DNA of 25,422 bases from positions 1 through 25,422 of IMG/VR virus record IMGVR_UViG_3300010354_000579; one strand, 5' to 3'. The notes below the pieces were generated by a model that saw nothing but the letters and a program-made list of their open reading frames with translations, made no database searches and was not told the origin of the DNA. This document shows positions 6,513 to 12,589 of the stretch, one piece after another; the first letter of the stretch is position 1; each line of letters starts with the position of its first letter. This stretch comes from a virus. Position numbers and translations under genes: made by a program.

Positions 6513-6672
6513 GCTTGTCCGTGGGGCCGCAGATGCCCTGATGAAGTCTTGGTTTCCGGACCCTGAGGTGCAGCCGGTGGGGGAAGACTTGGACAACTGG
6601 CTGGAGATAGCTGTCGAAGATGCAGAAGTTGTCTTGAGTTGGATACTTGACAACCTTGATGAGCAGGATTAA
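6481..6672 (+). CDS. hypothetical acidic small protein
   Basis: The 63-residue product is acidic (MPYLDPQRSPELVRGAADAL, then many Glu/Asp) and probably helical. GACGGAG precedes ATG 6481. It overlaps the peptidase gene by 32 nt. No family is recognised. Confidence 0.7.
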   Translation: MPYLDPQRSPELVRGAADALMKSWFPDPEVQPVGEDLDNWLEIAVEDAEVVLSWILDNLDEQD

Positions 6673-6707
6673 TGTCTTGCTCGTAGGCAATGACGAAAGG
6701 AGTTCAA

Positions 6708-6917
6708 GTGACGATTAGCTTCTGGGATGCAGGAGTCATAGCCGGATGGATGATTATCTGGTTCATGGCCTTTGCTCTCGTCTTTGGGATTCTCGGAGCA
6801 GTGGTCAGGCGCAGAAGGCAGCGCAACGAGGTGTACGAGCGGCTGCGTAGGGCAGTCAAGACAGAAGATGAGTTCAATCGAATCATCAAGACAATGACGG
6901 ACGGAGAGACAAAATGA
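6708..6917 (+). CDS. single-pass membrane protein with basic cytoplasmic tail
   Basis: I prefer GTG 6708 because AAAGGAG sits 6 nt upstream; ATG 6690 is the alternative. The 69-residue product has one transmembrane helix (AGWMIIWFMAFALVFGILGA) followed by VVRRRRQR and a charged helical tail. The positive-inside rule places the tail in the cytoplasm. It follows the M15 peptidase gene and could be a holin- or spanin-like partner, but its single helix and tail give no specific assignment. The stop overlaps the next ATG (ATGA). Confidence 0.7.
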   Translation: MTISFWDAGVIAGWMIIWFMAFALVFGILGAVVRRRRQRNEVYERLRRAVKTEDEFNRIIKTMTDGETK

Positions 6918-7393
6918 GCACGGCACAAGATGCACTGAAGGCAATGGGTCTTACGACAGACGAAGTGATACAGGTTGACTCAAACCTGAGGACGCGACCA
7001 GCGAAGCGTGACGGACGAGTCTGCCTCTGCGGTCACGGTGTGTCGAAGCATACGATTGTTGAAGTTCCTGGCAGGGAGACAATCTCGTCTTGCAAGCCAT
7101 CGAAGATGGACTGCCCTTGCAAGAAGGTCAGACCAGTCATCGACGTTGAGGACACTCGCCCATTTCTGCGAAAGACGATGGGCTCTGGTTCAATGCACGC
7201 ACTCTCTCGCGGCCTTGCCGTTCTTGCCGAATCCGGAAAGAGCGCTGACTGGATTGTCGATCTCGTGTGTGACCGCTGCGAGAAGAAATCTGATTCGCTG
7301 TTTCCTGTCCCAGTTACGAAGGATGGGCGAATCGCAACGGATGCGACAGGGTACGACGCACTGCTCTGTCCTAAGTGCCGGAAGGAAACATGA
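6914..7393 (+). CDS. cysteine-rich phage hypothetical protein
   Basis: The 159-residue protein contains CLCGHGVSKHT, SSCKPSKMDCPCKK, CDRCEKK and CPKCRKE: at least two zinc-binding clusters. The CxCGHxxxxH...CxxxxxxCxC pattern is one I associate with actinobacterial phage hypotheticals. The start codon overlaps the previous stop as ATGA. The function is unknown; zinc-stabilised binding to protein or nucleic acid is inferred. Confidence 0.82.
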   Translation: MSTAQDALKAMGLTTDEVIQVDSNLRTRPAKRDGRVCLCGHGVSKHTIVEVPGRETISSCKPSKMDCPCKKVRPVIDVEDTRPFLRKTMGSGSMHALSRGLAVLAESGKSADWIVDLVCDRCEKKSDSLFPVPVTKDGRIATDATGYDALLCPKCRKET

Positions 7394-7476
7394 GCGTTGT
7401 CTGCGCTGCACTCTTGATAGCAACTCCGATTGTCGGAGCGATCATGCTTGTTATCTTGTCAGTGATAATTTCATAA
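7390..7476 (+). CDS. 28-residue transmembrane peptide
   Basis: ATG 7390 overlaps the preceding stop (ATGA) and is preceded by GAAGGAA. The product (MSVVCAALLIATPIVGAIML and eight more residues) is almost entirely one hydrophobic helix. Codons within it contain CTTGATAGCAA (7413-7423), an inverted core of the dispersed repeat seen further right. The role is unknown. Confidence 0.6.
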   Translation: MSVVCAALLIATPIVGAIMLVILSVIIS

Positions 7477-7489
7477 GAGGAGTACGGTT

Positions 7490-7768
7490 ATGTTGAAGGT
7501 GACGACTCTTCATGGGACGTATTACCTGATCGACTTGATAGAGGGAAAGGCGAAGCGCGTCCGAGGCGAAGGCCGAGGAGAGATGCTTGGAGACGGTGAG
7601 TGGTTCTCGTTCTCTGGACTGCATTCGTATGACCGAGATACGAATACTCACGGCGACGAGATTGAAGTTGGGAAGAGCATGTTCTTCACTGTCAACGGTC
7701 CACGAGATTACGACTGGAGAATCAGTAGCAATGTTTCCTCAATTGAGGAAGCTGAACATGACTCATGA
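7490..7768 (+). CDS. hypothetical beta-rich phage protein
   Basis: The 92-residue protein follows AAGAGGAG with good spacing. It begins MLKVTTLHGTYYLIDLIEGK and has short alternating strands (MFFTVNGPRDYDWRISSNVS). The composition is typical of small phage proteins that modify or bind host factors, but no family is recognised. Its last 11 nt overlap the next gene. Confidence 0.75.
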   Translation: MLKVTTLHGTYYLIDLIEGKAKRVRGEGRGEMLGDGEWFSFSGLHSYDRDTNTHGDEIEVGKSMFFTVNGPRDYDWRISSNVSSIEEAEHDS

Positions 7769-7982
7769 CCCGCTCTGCCCGTTTGCACAATGGGATGACG
7801 AACAATGCTTTCAACGTGATGCTGGTGTGCTGCTATGCGACCTCATCGCCAAGGTCCGCGAGGACACGCTCGCTGCTGCCGTGCAGCGGGTGGAGGCGTT
7901 GCGCTACGGGCCGCAGGAAATGTACGAAGTCGCGGATATGTACCACGCGGCGATAGCCGCTATCAAGGGAGATAGGCCATGA
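7758..7982 (+). CDS. MTHD-type small protein, first copy, ending in AIKGD
   Basis: The 74-residue protein starts MTHDPLCPFAQWDDEQCFQR and ends IAAIKGDRP. The AIKG codons are the dispersed repeat GCTATCAAGGGA (7959-7970), which also supplies AAGGGAG as the ribosome-binding site for the next gene. Cys residues at 7, 17 and 27 suggest metal binding. A related gene lies at 8295, and a partial copy at 8182. GAGGAA precedes the ATG. Confidence 0.8.
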   Translation: MTHDPLCPFAQWDDEQCFQRDAGVLLCDLIAKVREDTLAAAVQRVEALRYGPQEMYEVADMYHAAIAAIKGDRP

Positions 7983-8185
7983 GTGAGCATCTACCGGAAT
8001 GCGCCGACCCTGGTGTCATGCCGCACGCGATTGACTGCTTCTGCGCTGTGATACGCGCCTGCGAGCAGCGGGTGATATCCGAGGCCGTGCAGCGGATAAA
8101 GGAACTGCCGTGGAGCGCCGAGAACTGGATGGCGTTCGATGAGCGAGCCGCCATCCTCGCCGCGATCAAGGGAGATCGGGTATGA
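7979..8185 (+). CDS. MTHD-family relative, second copy
   Basis: The 68-residue protein begins MSEHLPECADPGVMPHAIDC and ends ERAAILAAIKGDRV. The AVQRIKELPW segment matches AVQRVEALRY of the preceding protein, showing duplication. The ATG overlaps the previous stop. A variant repeat, GCGATCAAGGGA (8162-8173), encodes AIKG and sits just ahead of the next ATG. Confidence 0.8.
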   Translation: MSEHLPECADPGVMPHAIDCFCAVIRACEQRVISEAVQRIKELPWSAENWMAFDERAAILAAIKGDRV

Positions 8186-8294
8186 CCCACGATCCGCTCT
8201 TGTCTGCTTTGTAGTGCAGACCCAATGGGAGATACCTGTAATGAAATACAGATTTAGATAATGCCCTCAGTGCGACTTCACTCCAGGAAAGATC
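8182..8294 (+). pseudogene. remnants of an MTHD-type gene and of a zinc-ribbon gene
   Basis: ATG 8182 opens MTHDPL, as in the gene at 7758, but stops after 10 residues (TAG). Downstream, ATG 8241 gives MKYRFR, a TAA, then in the same frame CPQCDFTPGKI running straight into the MTHDHLCP start at 8295. Both look like decayed or recombined gene fragments inside a duplicated array. Confidence 0.5.
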
Positions 8295-8903
8295 ATGACT
8301 CACGATCATCTATGTCCCAACTTCAATCACTATGAGGACTGCCTCTGCTGCGAGGTGTCGGCTCCATGCATTTATTGTGGGGTGATTGCCAAGACCCGCG
8401 AGGACGAGCGAGAGAGGGCGGGGATTGAGCAGACAGTCCCGTCGTACGAGTACCCGTTCACGACGGCAGTCACGGTGAGACAGGTCATGCCTGAGATGAC
8501 ATACATGCAGCGGTGGTCAAAGTCATATGGGCATGCCTATCAAGGAATGACTGGAGACCGTAGCGATATGATACAGAATCCAGAAGGTGAATGGGTTCGT
8601 CTCAGTGACGTAGAGTCAACTATCGAAGCATTAGAGGAAAAGCTTAGCCAGTTCCAGCAACACGAGGGCTGCGACGCTGCGGGACTTGCGGAAGGCTATG
8701 ACAGGGGCCAGCAGGAGATGCTTGCAAAGTGCATCTCAGTGGTTCAGGAGGTAGTGAACAATCGCATTCATGACTTTGCCACCTGCAGCAAGGATGACGA
8801 TTGCGCCTCTTTTGTCTACCCAGCTGACATCATGGGAGATGACATACTTTCTGCATTGAATTCACTGCAGGAAAGAGCTGCTATCAAGGGAGATCAATCA
8901 TGA
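8295..8903 (+). CDS. MTHD-family protein with inserted middle, third copy
   Basis: The 202-residue protein starts MTHDHLCPNFNHYEDCLCCE, has CIYCGVIAKTREDERER matching the family, and ends LQERAAIKGDQS like the two upstream proteins. A middle part absent from the short copies holds a coiled-coil-like segment (STIEALEEKLSQFQQHEG) and CSKDDDCASF. The exact 13-mer at 8879-8891 encodes the AIKG tail and provides the Shine-Dalgarno for the next gene. This suggests the family tails are fixed by repeat insertion, not by protein function. Confidence 0.8.
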   Translation: MTHDHLCPNFNHYEDCLCCEVSAPCIYCGVIAKTREDERERAGIEQTVPSYEYPFTTAVTVRQVMPEMTYMQRWSKSYGHAYQGMTGDRSDMIQNPEGEWVRLSDVESTIEALEEKLSQFQQHEGCDAAGLAEGYDRGQQEMLAKCISVVQEVVNNRIHDFATCSKDDDCASFVYPADIMGDDILSALNSLQERAAIKGDQS

Positions 8904-9088
8904 CAAGTCACGAGGATGAGGCTGCTCAACTATACGAGCACGGCTGTGAGATAAAGTCTGACATTCTGGAAGTGATAGATCAGATGATCCGAGAGTGGGA
9001 AGACACAATCGGAGACGAGGACACAACCCTGTACTCGCTCAGCCTGCGTCGTCTGAAGGATCGCATCACAGGAACCTCAAGCATCTAG
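8900..9088 (+). CDS. hypothetical acidic helical protein
   Basis: The 62-residue product (MTSHEDEAAQLYEHGCEIKS ...) is acidic and helical. Its ATG overlaps the previous stop (ATGA), and AAGGGAG from the repeat lies just upstream. The family is not recognised. Confidence 0.72.
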   Translation: MTSHEDEAAQLYEHGCEIKSDILEVIDQMIREWEDTIGDEDTTLYSLSLRRLKDRITGTSSI

Positions 9089-9095
9089 GACTCAC

Positions 9096-9188
9096 ATGGC
9101 TACGAAGATGGCTCTTGCTGCTCTTACCTTTGTAGCATTTGGATTCGTTGCTTGGATTTGGAACCGAGACAAAGGAGAAGGCAAGTGA
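9096..9188 (+). CDS. 30-residue single-pass membrane peptide
   Basis: ATG 9096 to TGA 9188 gives MATKMALAALTFVAFGFVAW and a short basic tail (IWNRDKGEGK). One hydrophobic helix is flanked by Lys at both ends. The stop overlaps the GTG of the next gene (GTGA). The ribosome-binding site is weak (GGACT). The role is unknown. Confidence 0.6.
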   Translation: MATKMALAALTFVAFGFVAWIWNRDKGEGK

Positions 9189-9382
9189 GCAAGAAGCCTG
9201 AGCCTGGAACGATTTATGTTCCGCTAAGCAAGGCCGAGATTGTTCATCTCATAAGACTTATGCAGTTGGTTGGCTTTCACGAGAAGCGAGAACTTTCTGA
9301 GTCAGTTCGAAAGAATCGAACGGAGTACATGAAGATCATGGGCAAGATCATGAAGAAGCTACGGATCGGCCTGGAATCGTAG
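9185..9382 (+). CDS. hypothetical basic protein, last gene of the operon
   Basis: The GTG at 9185 is preceded by AAAGGAGAAGG and overlaps the previous stop. The 65-residue product is basic and helical (YVPLSKAEIVHLIRLMQLVG ... KIMGKIMKKLRIGLES). It is followed within 16 nt by a strong terminator, marking the operon end. The family is unknown. Confidence 0.72.
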   Translation: MSKKPEPGTIYVPLSKAEIVHLIRLMQLVGFHEKRELSESVRKNRTEYMKIMGKIMKKLRIGLES

Positions 9383-9397
9383 TTTTCGTTGTTTTTC

Positions 9398-9445
9398 TAT
9401 AATGGACCTTGCATTTAGGTGCAGGGTCCATTATACGTTTTGTTT
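9398..9445 (+). terminator. strong intrinsic terminator closing the 5243-9382 operon
   Basis: A 16-bp stem (9398-9413 with 9420-9435; one G-T pair) with a 6-nt loop is followed by CGTTTTGTTT. The remaining gap to 9554 contains A/C-rich DNA without a clear promoter or gene. Confidence 0.9.
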
Positions 9446-9554
9446 GTATAACACCTAAAACCTGGCGACTCTCTCCATTCACCCAAAAATTCTCCACAAA
9501 ACAATCCGCTACCATTCACAAAGAAAGTAATCCGGATTGATTGGAGACTTGCAA

Positions 9555-9872
9555 ATGCTATATGACATTAGATTCTGGAGAGCGGCAGGCGAACGCGCTG
9601 CAAAGACAGCAGCTCAAGCCGCCATCCTTGCCATCCTAGGCAGCGGCATGATGTCCGCTGAGGCAGTGAACGCCTTTGAGATCAACTGGCCCGTCGTACT
9701 CGGATTCGCCGTCGGCGGCGCGGTTCTGTCCGTGCTCACGTCCGTGGTATCCGCGAACTTCGGAAAGAATGCCGGACCTTCGCTAGCTGACGAGACAATC
9801 GAACCCGATCCGGTCATTGTCGAAGTTGAGGCGCAGCCGAAGACCGCAGCTGGAGCTAAGAAGCGAAACTGA
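9555..9872 (+). CDS. r1t-type holin
   Basis: From ATG 9555 (GGAG 12 nt upstream) the protein has 105 residues. The opening RFWRAAGERAAKTAAQAAIL is the hallmark of phage r1t-type holins. A second hydrophobic segment follows at about 47-68 (WPVVLGFAVGGAVLSVLTSV), then a charged tail ending in KKRN. Such holins form membrane lesions that let the cytoplasmic amidase reach the wall. It is about 5 kb from the endolysin and on the opposite strand, so the lysis functions are split between two transcription units. Confidence 0.85.
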   Translation: MLYDIRFWRAAGERAAKTAAQAAILAILGSGMMSAEAVNAFEINWPVVLGFAVGGAVLSVLTSVVSANFGKNAGPSLADETIEPDPVIVEVEAQPKTAAGAKKRN

Positions 9873-9877
9873 TTTCG

Positions 9878-10858
9878 ATGTTACAGCTGAGCTCAAGCTC
9901 CCCCGGAGCAGATTACGAACTCGAAGACGGCGAGCCGCTGGAGCTCGCCGTCGATGAGTCGTATGACTTGCGGCCCGATCTCACGGATCTCGGAATCGTG
10001 GAGATGGAGCGCGGCGTCTGCGAGGACACGTACGAGAACCGCTCTATATTACGGCGTGCCAAGCTCCAATGGCAGCCCGTCTATGACCAGAGCGGCGTGC
10101 CGACCGGCATGATCGCGGCCCGCTCAGCGGAAGCCATGAAGGAGCGACGGATCCAGTCTCTCGCTGAGAAGAAGCCGCTCCTCTCCGATCCGTCAAATCG
10201 CAACTCTGACTACATCACCGGCCTGGAACTCCTCCTCGAAGACAAGGCACTCGCCCTCGTTCCACCGTGGGTAGTCGGCGCGACAAAGGCATGGCGTGCC
10301 GAGCAGGAAGCTGGCGGCCCGCCTACGCAACGGCGAGCTCCCAAGGGCCTGCCACATCGCTGCCGCATCGTAAAGTCGGACGGTATCCGGTGCATGCTCT
10401 GGGCATCAGGCCGACCGAAGGATGACGGCTTGTGCCGTATCCACCTCCGCAATGTTCGCAAACCCGGCGAGGACGTAGAGCGTGCCCGCCGCAAGCTCAT
10501 CCAGGCCGCACCGTATGCCGTTGATGTCCTCGAAGACCTGATGGAGAACGCCGAGTCCGAACCGGTTCGACTCAAGGCGAGCACCGAGATCCTTGACCGT
10601 GCAGGCGTGCGGGGTGGCCAGGACCTGAACGTGGAAGTTGAAGTGACGATGGGTCGGCCCGCCGCCCAGGTGATAGCCGAGCGGCTCGCTAGGTTGTCGG
10701 ACGGAGCTCGCGCAATTGCGAATGCGTCTGCGATGTTGGCGAGTGGTACGGCGGAAGAGCTCGTTGAGGGAACTTCCGAGGAAGATATCGAAGATGCAGA
10801 GCTCGTCGAAGACAGCGACAGCTTCGAAGACCTAGACCAAGAAGCAGCTGGAGCTTGA
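9878..10858 (+). CDS. putative small terminase-like DNA-binding protein
   Basis: The 326-residue protein has an acidic N-terminus and a middle cysteine cluster (HRCRIVKSDGIRCMLW ... GLCRIHLRN). A helical segment, AAPYAVDVLEDLMENAESEP, is followed by VRLKASTEILDRAGVRGG and PAAQVIAERLARL. The latter segment resembles the C-terminal half of actinobacterial phage small-terminase-like proteins (A.xAv..L..l......vRl.Aa..iLDRaG.rgg). No large terminase follows, so this role is uncertain; another DNA-binding role is possible. It starts 5 nt after the holin stop, so the pair is co-transcribed. Confidence 0.5.
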   Translation: MLQLSSSSPGADYELEDGEPLELAVDESYDLRPDLTDLGIVEMERGVCEDTYENRSILRRAKLQWQPVYDQSGVPTGMIAARSAEAMKERRIQSLAEKKPLLSDPSNRNSDYITGLELLLEDKALALVPPWVVGATKAWRAEQEAGGPPTQRRAPKGLPHRCRIVKSDGIRCMLWASGRPKDDGLCRIHLRNVRKPGEDVERARRKLIQAAPYAVDVLEDLMENAESEPVRLKASTEILDRAGVRGGQDLNVEVEVTMGRPAAQVIAERLARLSDGARAIANASAMLASGTAEELVEGTSEEDIEDAELVEDSDSFEDLDQEAAGA

Positions 10859-10859
10859 T

Positions 10860-11066
10860 ATGCCATCCGCAACAATCGAACAAGTTCGCGAAGCGGCCCG
10901 CGAGCTGGTTGAATCACTCATGTCCGATATCCCGCTATGCAAAACTCGTGAGGAGCACATCCGAGTGACGGCCCGAGCGAATGCCGCAGCTGCGCTGTTC
11001 AATGAGCTCAGCTCCGGAGAAATGCAATTGCGTTTTGAAGTTGAAGGACAAAACGGACAAACCTGA
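10860..11066 (+). CDS. hypothetical helical protein
   Basis: The 68-residue product (MPSATIEQVREAARELVESL ...) is largely helical and starts 1 nt after the previous stop. Its C-terminal codons run into a 9-bp tandem repeat array, so the end (GQNGQT) and stop codon are set by that array. The family is not recognised. Confidence 0.7.
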   Translation: MPSATIEQVREAARELVESLMSDIPLCKTREEHIRVTARANAAAALFNELSSGEMQLRFEVEGQNGQT

Positions 11067-11090
11067 CAAAACTGACAAAACTGACAAGAG
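11046..11090 (+). repeat. five tandem 9-bp units, consensus TGACAAAAC
   Basis: Units begin at 11046, 11055, 11064, 11073 and 11082. The last three follow TGACAARAS and the first two start GGACAAA. The TGA of the third unit is the stop codon of the gene at 10860. Expansion or contraction by whole 9-bp units would keep the frame. Confidence 0.75.
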
Positions 11091-11105
11091 GAGGGGCGGC
11101 CCGGA

Positions 11106-11282
11106 GTGACAATCGGATGGCATTGCGATCTTGACAGCTGCGACAGCTGGACCAGGCACGGATACAAGCACGGGTTCCTGAAGATCAAGGACGGCCCGAG
11201 CAGTGAGTTGCATTTCTGCTCCTGGGACTGCATCCTTAAGTTCTCCGCGAAGTTCGATCCCGTGGAGATAGTTTCCGAATAG
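11106..11282 (+). CDS. 58-residue treble-clef-like zinc protein
   Basis: The GTG at 11106 follows GAGGAGGGG about 12 nt upstream. The product contains CDLDSCDSWTR and, later, HFCSWDCILKF, a Cx4C...CxxxC arrangement common in tiny actinobacterial phage proteins. A relative lies at 14952 (CDAYGC...CSFRC). It ends 8 nt before the tRNA gene. The function is unknown. Confidence 0.75.
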   Translation: MTIGWHCDLDSCDSWTRHGYKHGFLKIKDGPSSELHFCSWDCILKFSAKFDPVEIVSE

Positions 11283-11290
11283 TTCGGCAA

Positions 11291-11364
11291 GGGGCGGTAG
11301 CTCAGCTGGTCAGAGCCCCCGACTCATAATCGGGTCGTCGTCGGTTCAAGCCCGACCCGCCCCA
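11291..11364 (+). tRNA. tRNA with CAT anticodon (elongator Met or Ile2 type)
   Basis: A full cloverleaf fits 74 nt: acceptor GGGGCGG/CCGCCCC (7 bp), D arm GCTC/GAGC, anticodon stem CCCGA/TCGGG with loop CTCATAA (CAT at 11335-11337), variable TCGTC, T arm GTCGG-TTCAAGC-CCGAC, discriminator A at 11364. CCA is not encoded. The paired G1-C72 argues against an initiator. A lysidine-modified Ile2 cannot be excluded. Confidence 0.95.
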
Positions 11365-11375
11365 CCCCTGCATAA

Positions 11376-11393
11376 CGGTTTGATAACAAACCG
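11376..11393 (+). other. small hairpin downstream of the tRNA
   Basis: CGGTTTG (11376-11382) pairs with CAAACCG (11387-11393) around ATAA. It may be a processing or termination site for the tRNA transcript. The rest of 11394-11509 holds only a weak inverted repeat (TACTTCA ... TGAAGTA). Confidence 0.4.
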
Positions 11394-11509
11394 GCCTGCC
11401 CTGCGAAGAATGCCCCCTTTGGATGCCTTTTTCATTTGACGGCCTGATGAGTACTTCAGTGTCAGATCAGTCAGTGAAGTAACCGATACGGATACAAGGG
11501 AGTGCGGAT

Positions 11510-11719
11510 ATGAAAGTTTCTGGGGTGCTGCAGACCATGGAGGGCCTGGACGCAAGCCGCCGGGTCGGCTGGGCGAGATACTACGAACTTCTGGAAATTA
11601 ACCGGGAGCTGACCGAGCTACTCGAACAACTTTCAAACGGCGTGATCTTCCATCCCCGGATCCACTCCCAGGACGAAATCCTGGAGCTCGCACGGAGATG
11701 TCTTTCCAAAAGTTCCTGA
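11510..11719 (+). CDS. hypothetical coiled-coil-like protein
   Basis: The 69-residue product starts at ATG 11510 with AAGGGAG about 8 nt upstream. Its middle (WARYYELLEINRELTELLEQ) has heptad-like leucines suggesting a coiled coil. Its stop codon lies inside the first copy of a 21-bp direct repeat. No family is recognised. Confidence 0.65.
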   Translation: MKVSGVLQTMEGLDASRRVGWARYYELLEINRELTELLEQLSNGVIFHPRIHSQDEILELARRCLSKSS

Positions 11720-11845
11720 CAGTGCGGCCCGAGTTCCTGACGGTGCGGCCCGCGAGCCAAACACCGGGGGGTATCAACTTCATCAAGCCATTCGAACGTT
11801 TGGTGCATTCGTAAAATCCTTGACAGTCCTTGACAGTGCGGCCCG
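11711..11845 (+). repeat. three 21-bp direct repeats (AGTTCCTGACAGTGCGGCCCG)
   Basis: Copies at 11711-11731 and 11732-11752 are in perfect tandem, differing at one base. A third at 11825-11845 (AGTCCTTGACAGTG...) contains the TTGACA of the next promoter. The upstream copies read CTGAC at the same place, like mutated -35 boxes, so this may be a promoter duplication or an operator series. Confidence 0.65.
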
Positions 11846-11859
11846 CCCCTGGCTACGGT
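11830..11859 (+). promoter_or_regulatory. promoter for a probably leaderless mRNA
   Basis: TTGACA (11830-11835), an 18-nt spacer and TACGGT (11854-11859) form a good sigma70-type promoter. ATG 11866 lies 6 nt beyond the -10, so transcription is expected to begin on the start codon itself. Confidence 0.65.
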
Positions 11860-11865
11860 TCAATA

Positions 11866-12300
11866 ATGCAAACATTCCTGCCGTTCAAGAGTTTCTACAA
11901 GACCGCCGGATACCTGGACCGCATGCGGCTCGGGAAGCAACGGGTCGAAACATTCCAACTCCTCCGCGCACTCAACGGCGAGACGAAGGGGTGGGTGAAT
12001 CACCCAGCCGCAGTGATGTGGCGAGGGCATGAGGCGAGCCTCGCTATGTACGGATGCATCATCTGCGACGAGTGGAAGAAGCGCGGGTACAAGGACACGA
12101 TGACGGAGCGGATAGCCGCGTACTTCGATGTCTTCGGCAAGCCATCCGATTGCGGCCCGCCGCCGTGGTTGGGAGATAAAGACTTCCACCGGAGCCATCA
12201 GTCCAATCTCATTCGAAAGATGCCCGAGTTCTACTCCTCGAAGTTCCCAGGAGTTCCGGATGATCTCCCGTACATCTGGCCAGTGCTAGCGGTGCCGTGA
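11866..12300 (+). CDS. MSMEG_6728-type, pyrimidine-dimer DNA glycosylase-like protein
   Basis: The 144-residue protein starts MQTFLPFKSFYKTAGYLDRM, then RLGKQRVETFQLLRAL, WVNHPAAVMWRGHEASLAMY and PPWLGDKDFHRSHQSNLIRK. This series matches a widespread actinobacterial and phage family usually annotated as MSMEG_6728 or, through Pfam Pyr_excise, pyrimidine dimer DNA glycosylase (T4 DenV-like). A role in UV-damage repair or base excision is family-based inference. No Shine-Dalgarno precedes ATG 11866, and the -10 is 6 nt away, so the mRNA is likely leaderless. The stop overlaps the next start (TGATG). Confidence 0.85.
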   Translation: MQTFLPFKSFYKTAGYLDRMRLGKQRVETFQLLRALNGETKGWVNHPAAVMWRGHEASLAMYGCIICDEWKKRGYKDTMTERIAAYFDVFGKPSDCGPPPWLGDKDFHRSHQSNLIRKMPEFYSSKFPGVPDDLPYIWPVLAVP

Positions 12301-12512
12301 TGGGATGGATATCAATATCAACAACCCGATACGACGGAGCAGCTTGGCTCGTGGTCTTCGAGCCCGACATTGGAGCTCCTACTTCCGCAGCGTTTGTGGA
12401 CCTTGAGTCCGCCCAGAGCTTCGCCATCCAGGTAGTTAATGATCATGACGGCGGGGATCGAACGGAGATCTCCTGGAGGATTCACGGAGATGTTCACTAC
12501 GCCAGTGTGTGA
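12300..12512 (+). CDS. hypothetical small protein, translationally coupled
   Basis: ATG 12300 shares its A with the preceding TGA, and no ribosome-binding site is visible, so translation should depend on the upstream gene. The 70-residue product has beta-strand character (MGWISISTTRYDGAAWLVVF) and a final RIHGDVHYASV. The family is not recognised. Confidence 0.7.
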   Translation: MGWISISTTRYDGAAWLVVFEPDIGAPTSAAFVDLESAQSFAIQVVNDHDGGDRTEISWRIHGDVHYASV

Positions 12513-12526
12513 GGTTTGCTGATTAG

Positions 12527-12555
12527 TTGACATAGTCTGTCATTAGTGCAATACT
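12527..12555 (+). promoter_or_regulatory. sigma70-type promoter of the GP88 gene
   Basis: TTGACA (12527-12532), a 17-nt spacer and AATACT (12550-12555). A GACGGAGGG ribosome-binding site follows before ATG 12590. Confidence 0.7.
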
Positions 12556-12589
12556 CGAATTCGTAAGACCTAATGACGGAGGGACAGAC

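Noticed and set aside
7959-8891. AIKGD tail as a protein sorting or degradation tag
   Set aside because: The peptide changes with reading frame (AIKG, LLSRE, CYQG) while the DNA is constant, so the DNA is the conserved unit.
9409-9437. TTGCAT-17-TATACG promoter inside the terminator at 9398
   Set aside because: The match arises from the hairpin itself, and the next gene starts over 100 nt away.
10210-10917. Long minus-strand reading frame opposite the gene at 9878
   Set aside because: It is Ser/Arg-rich without motifs, opposes the operon direction, and mirrors codon bias of the plus-strand gene.
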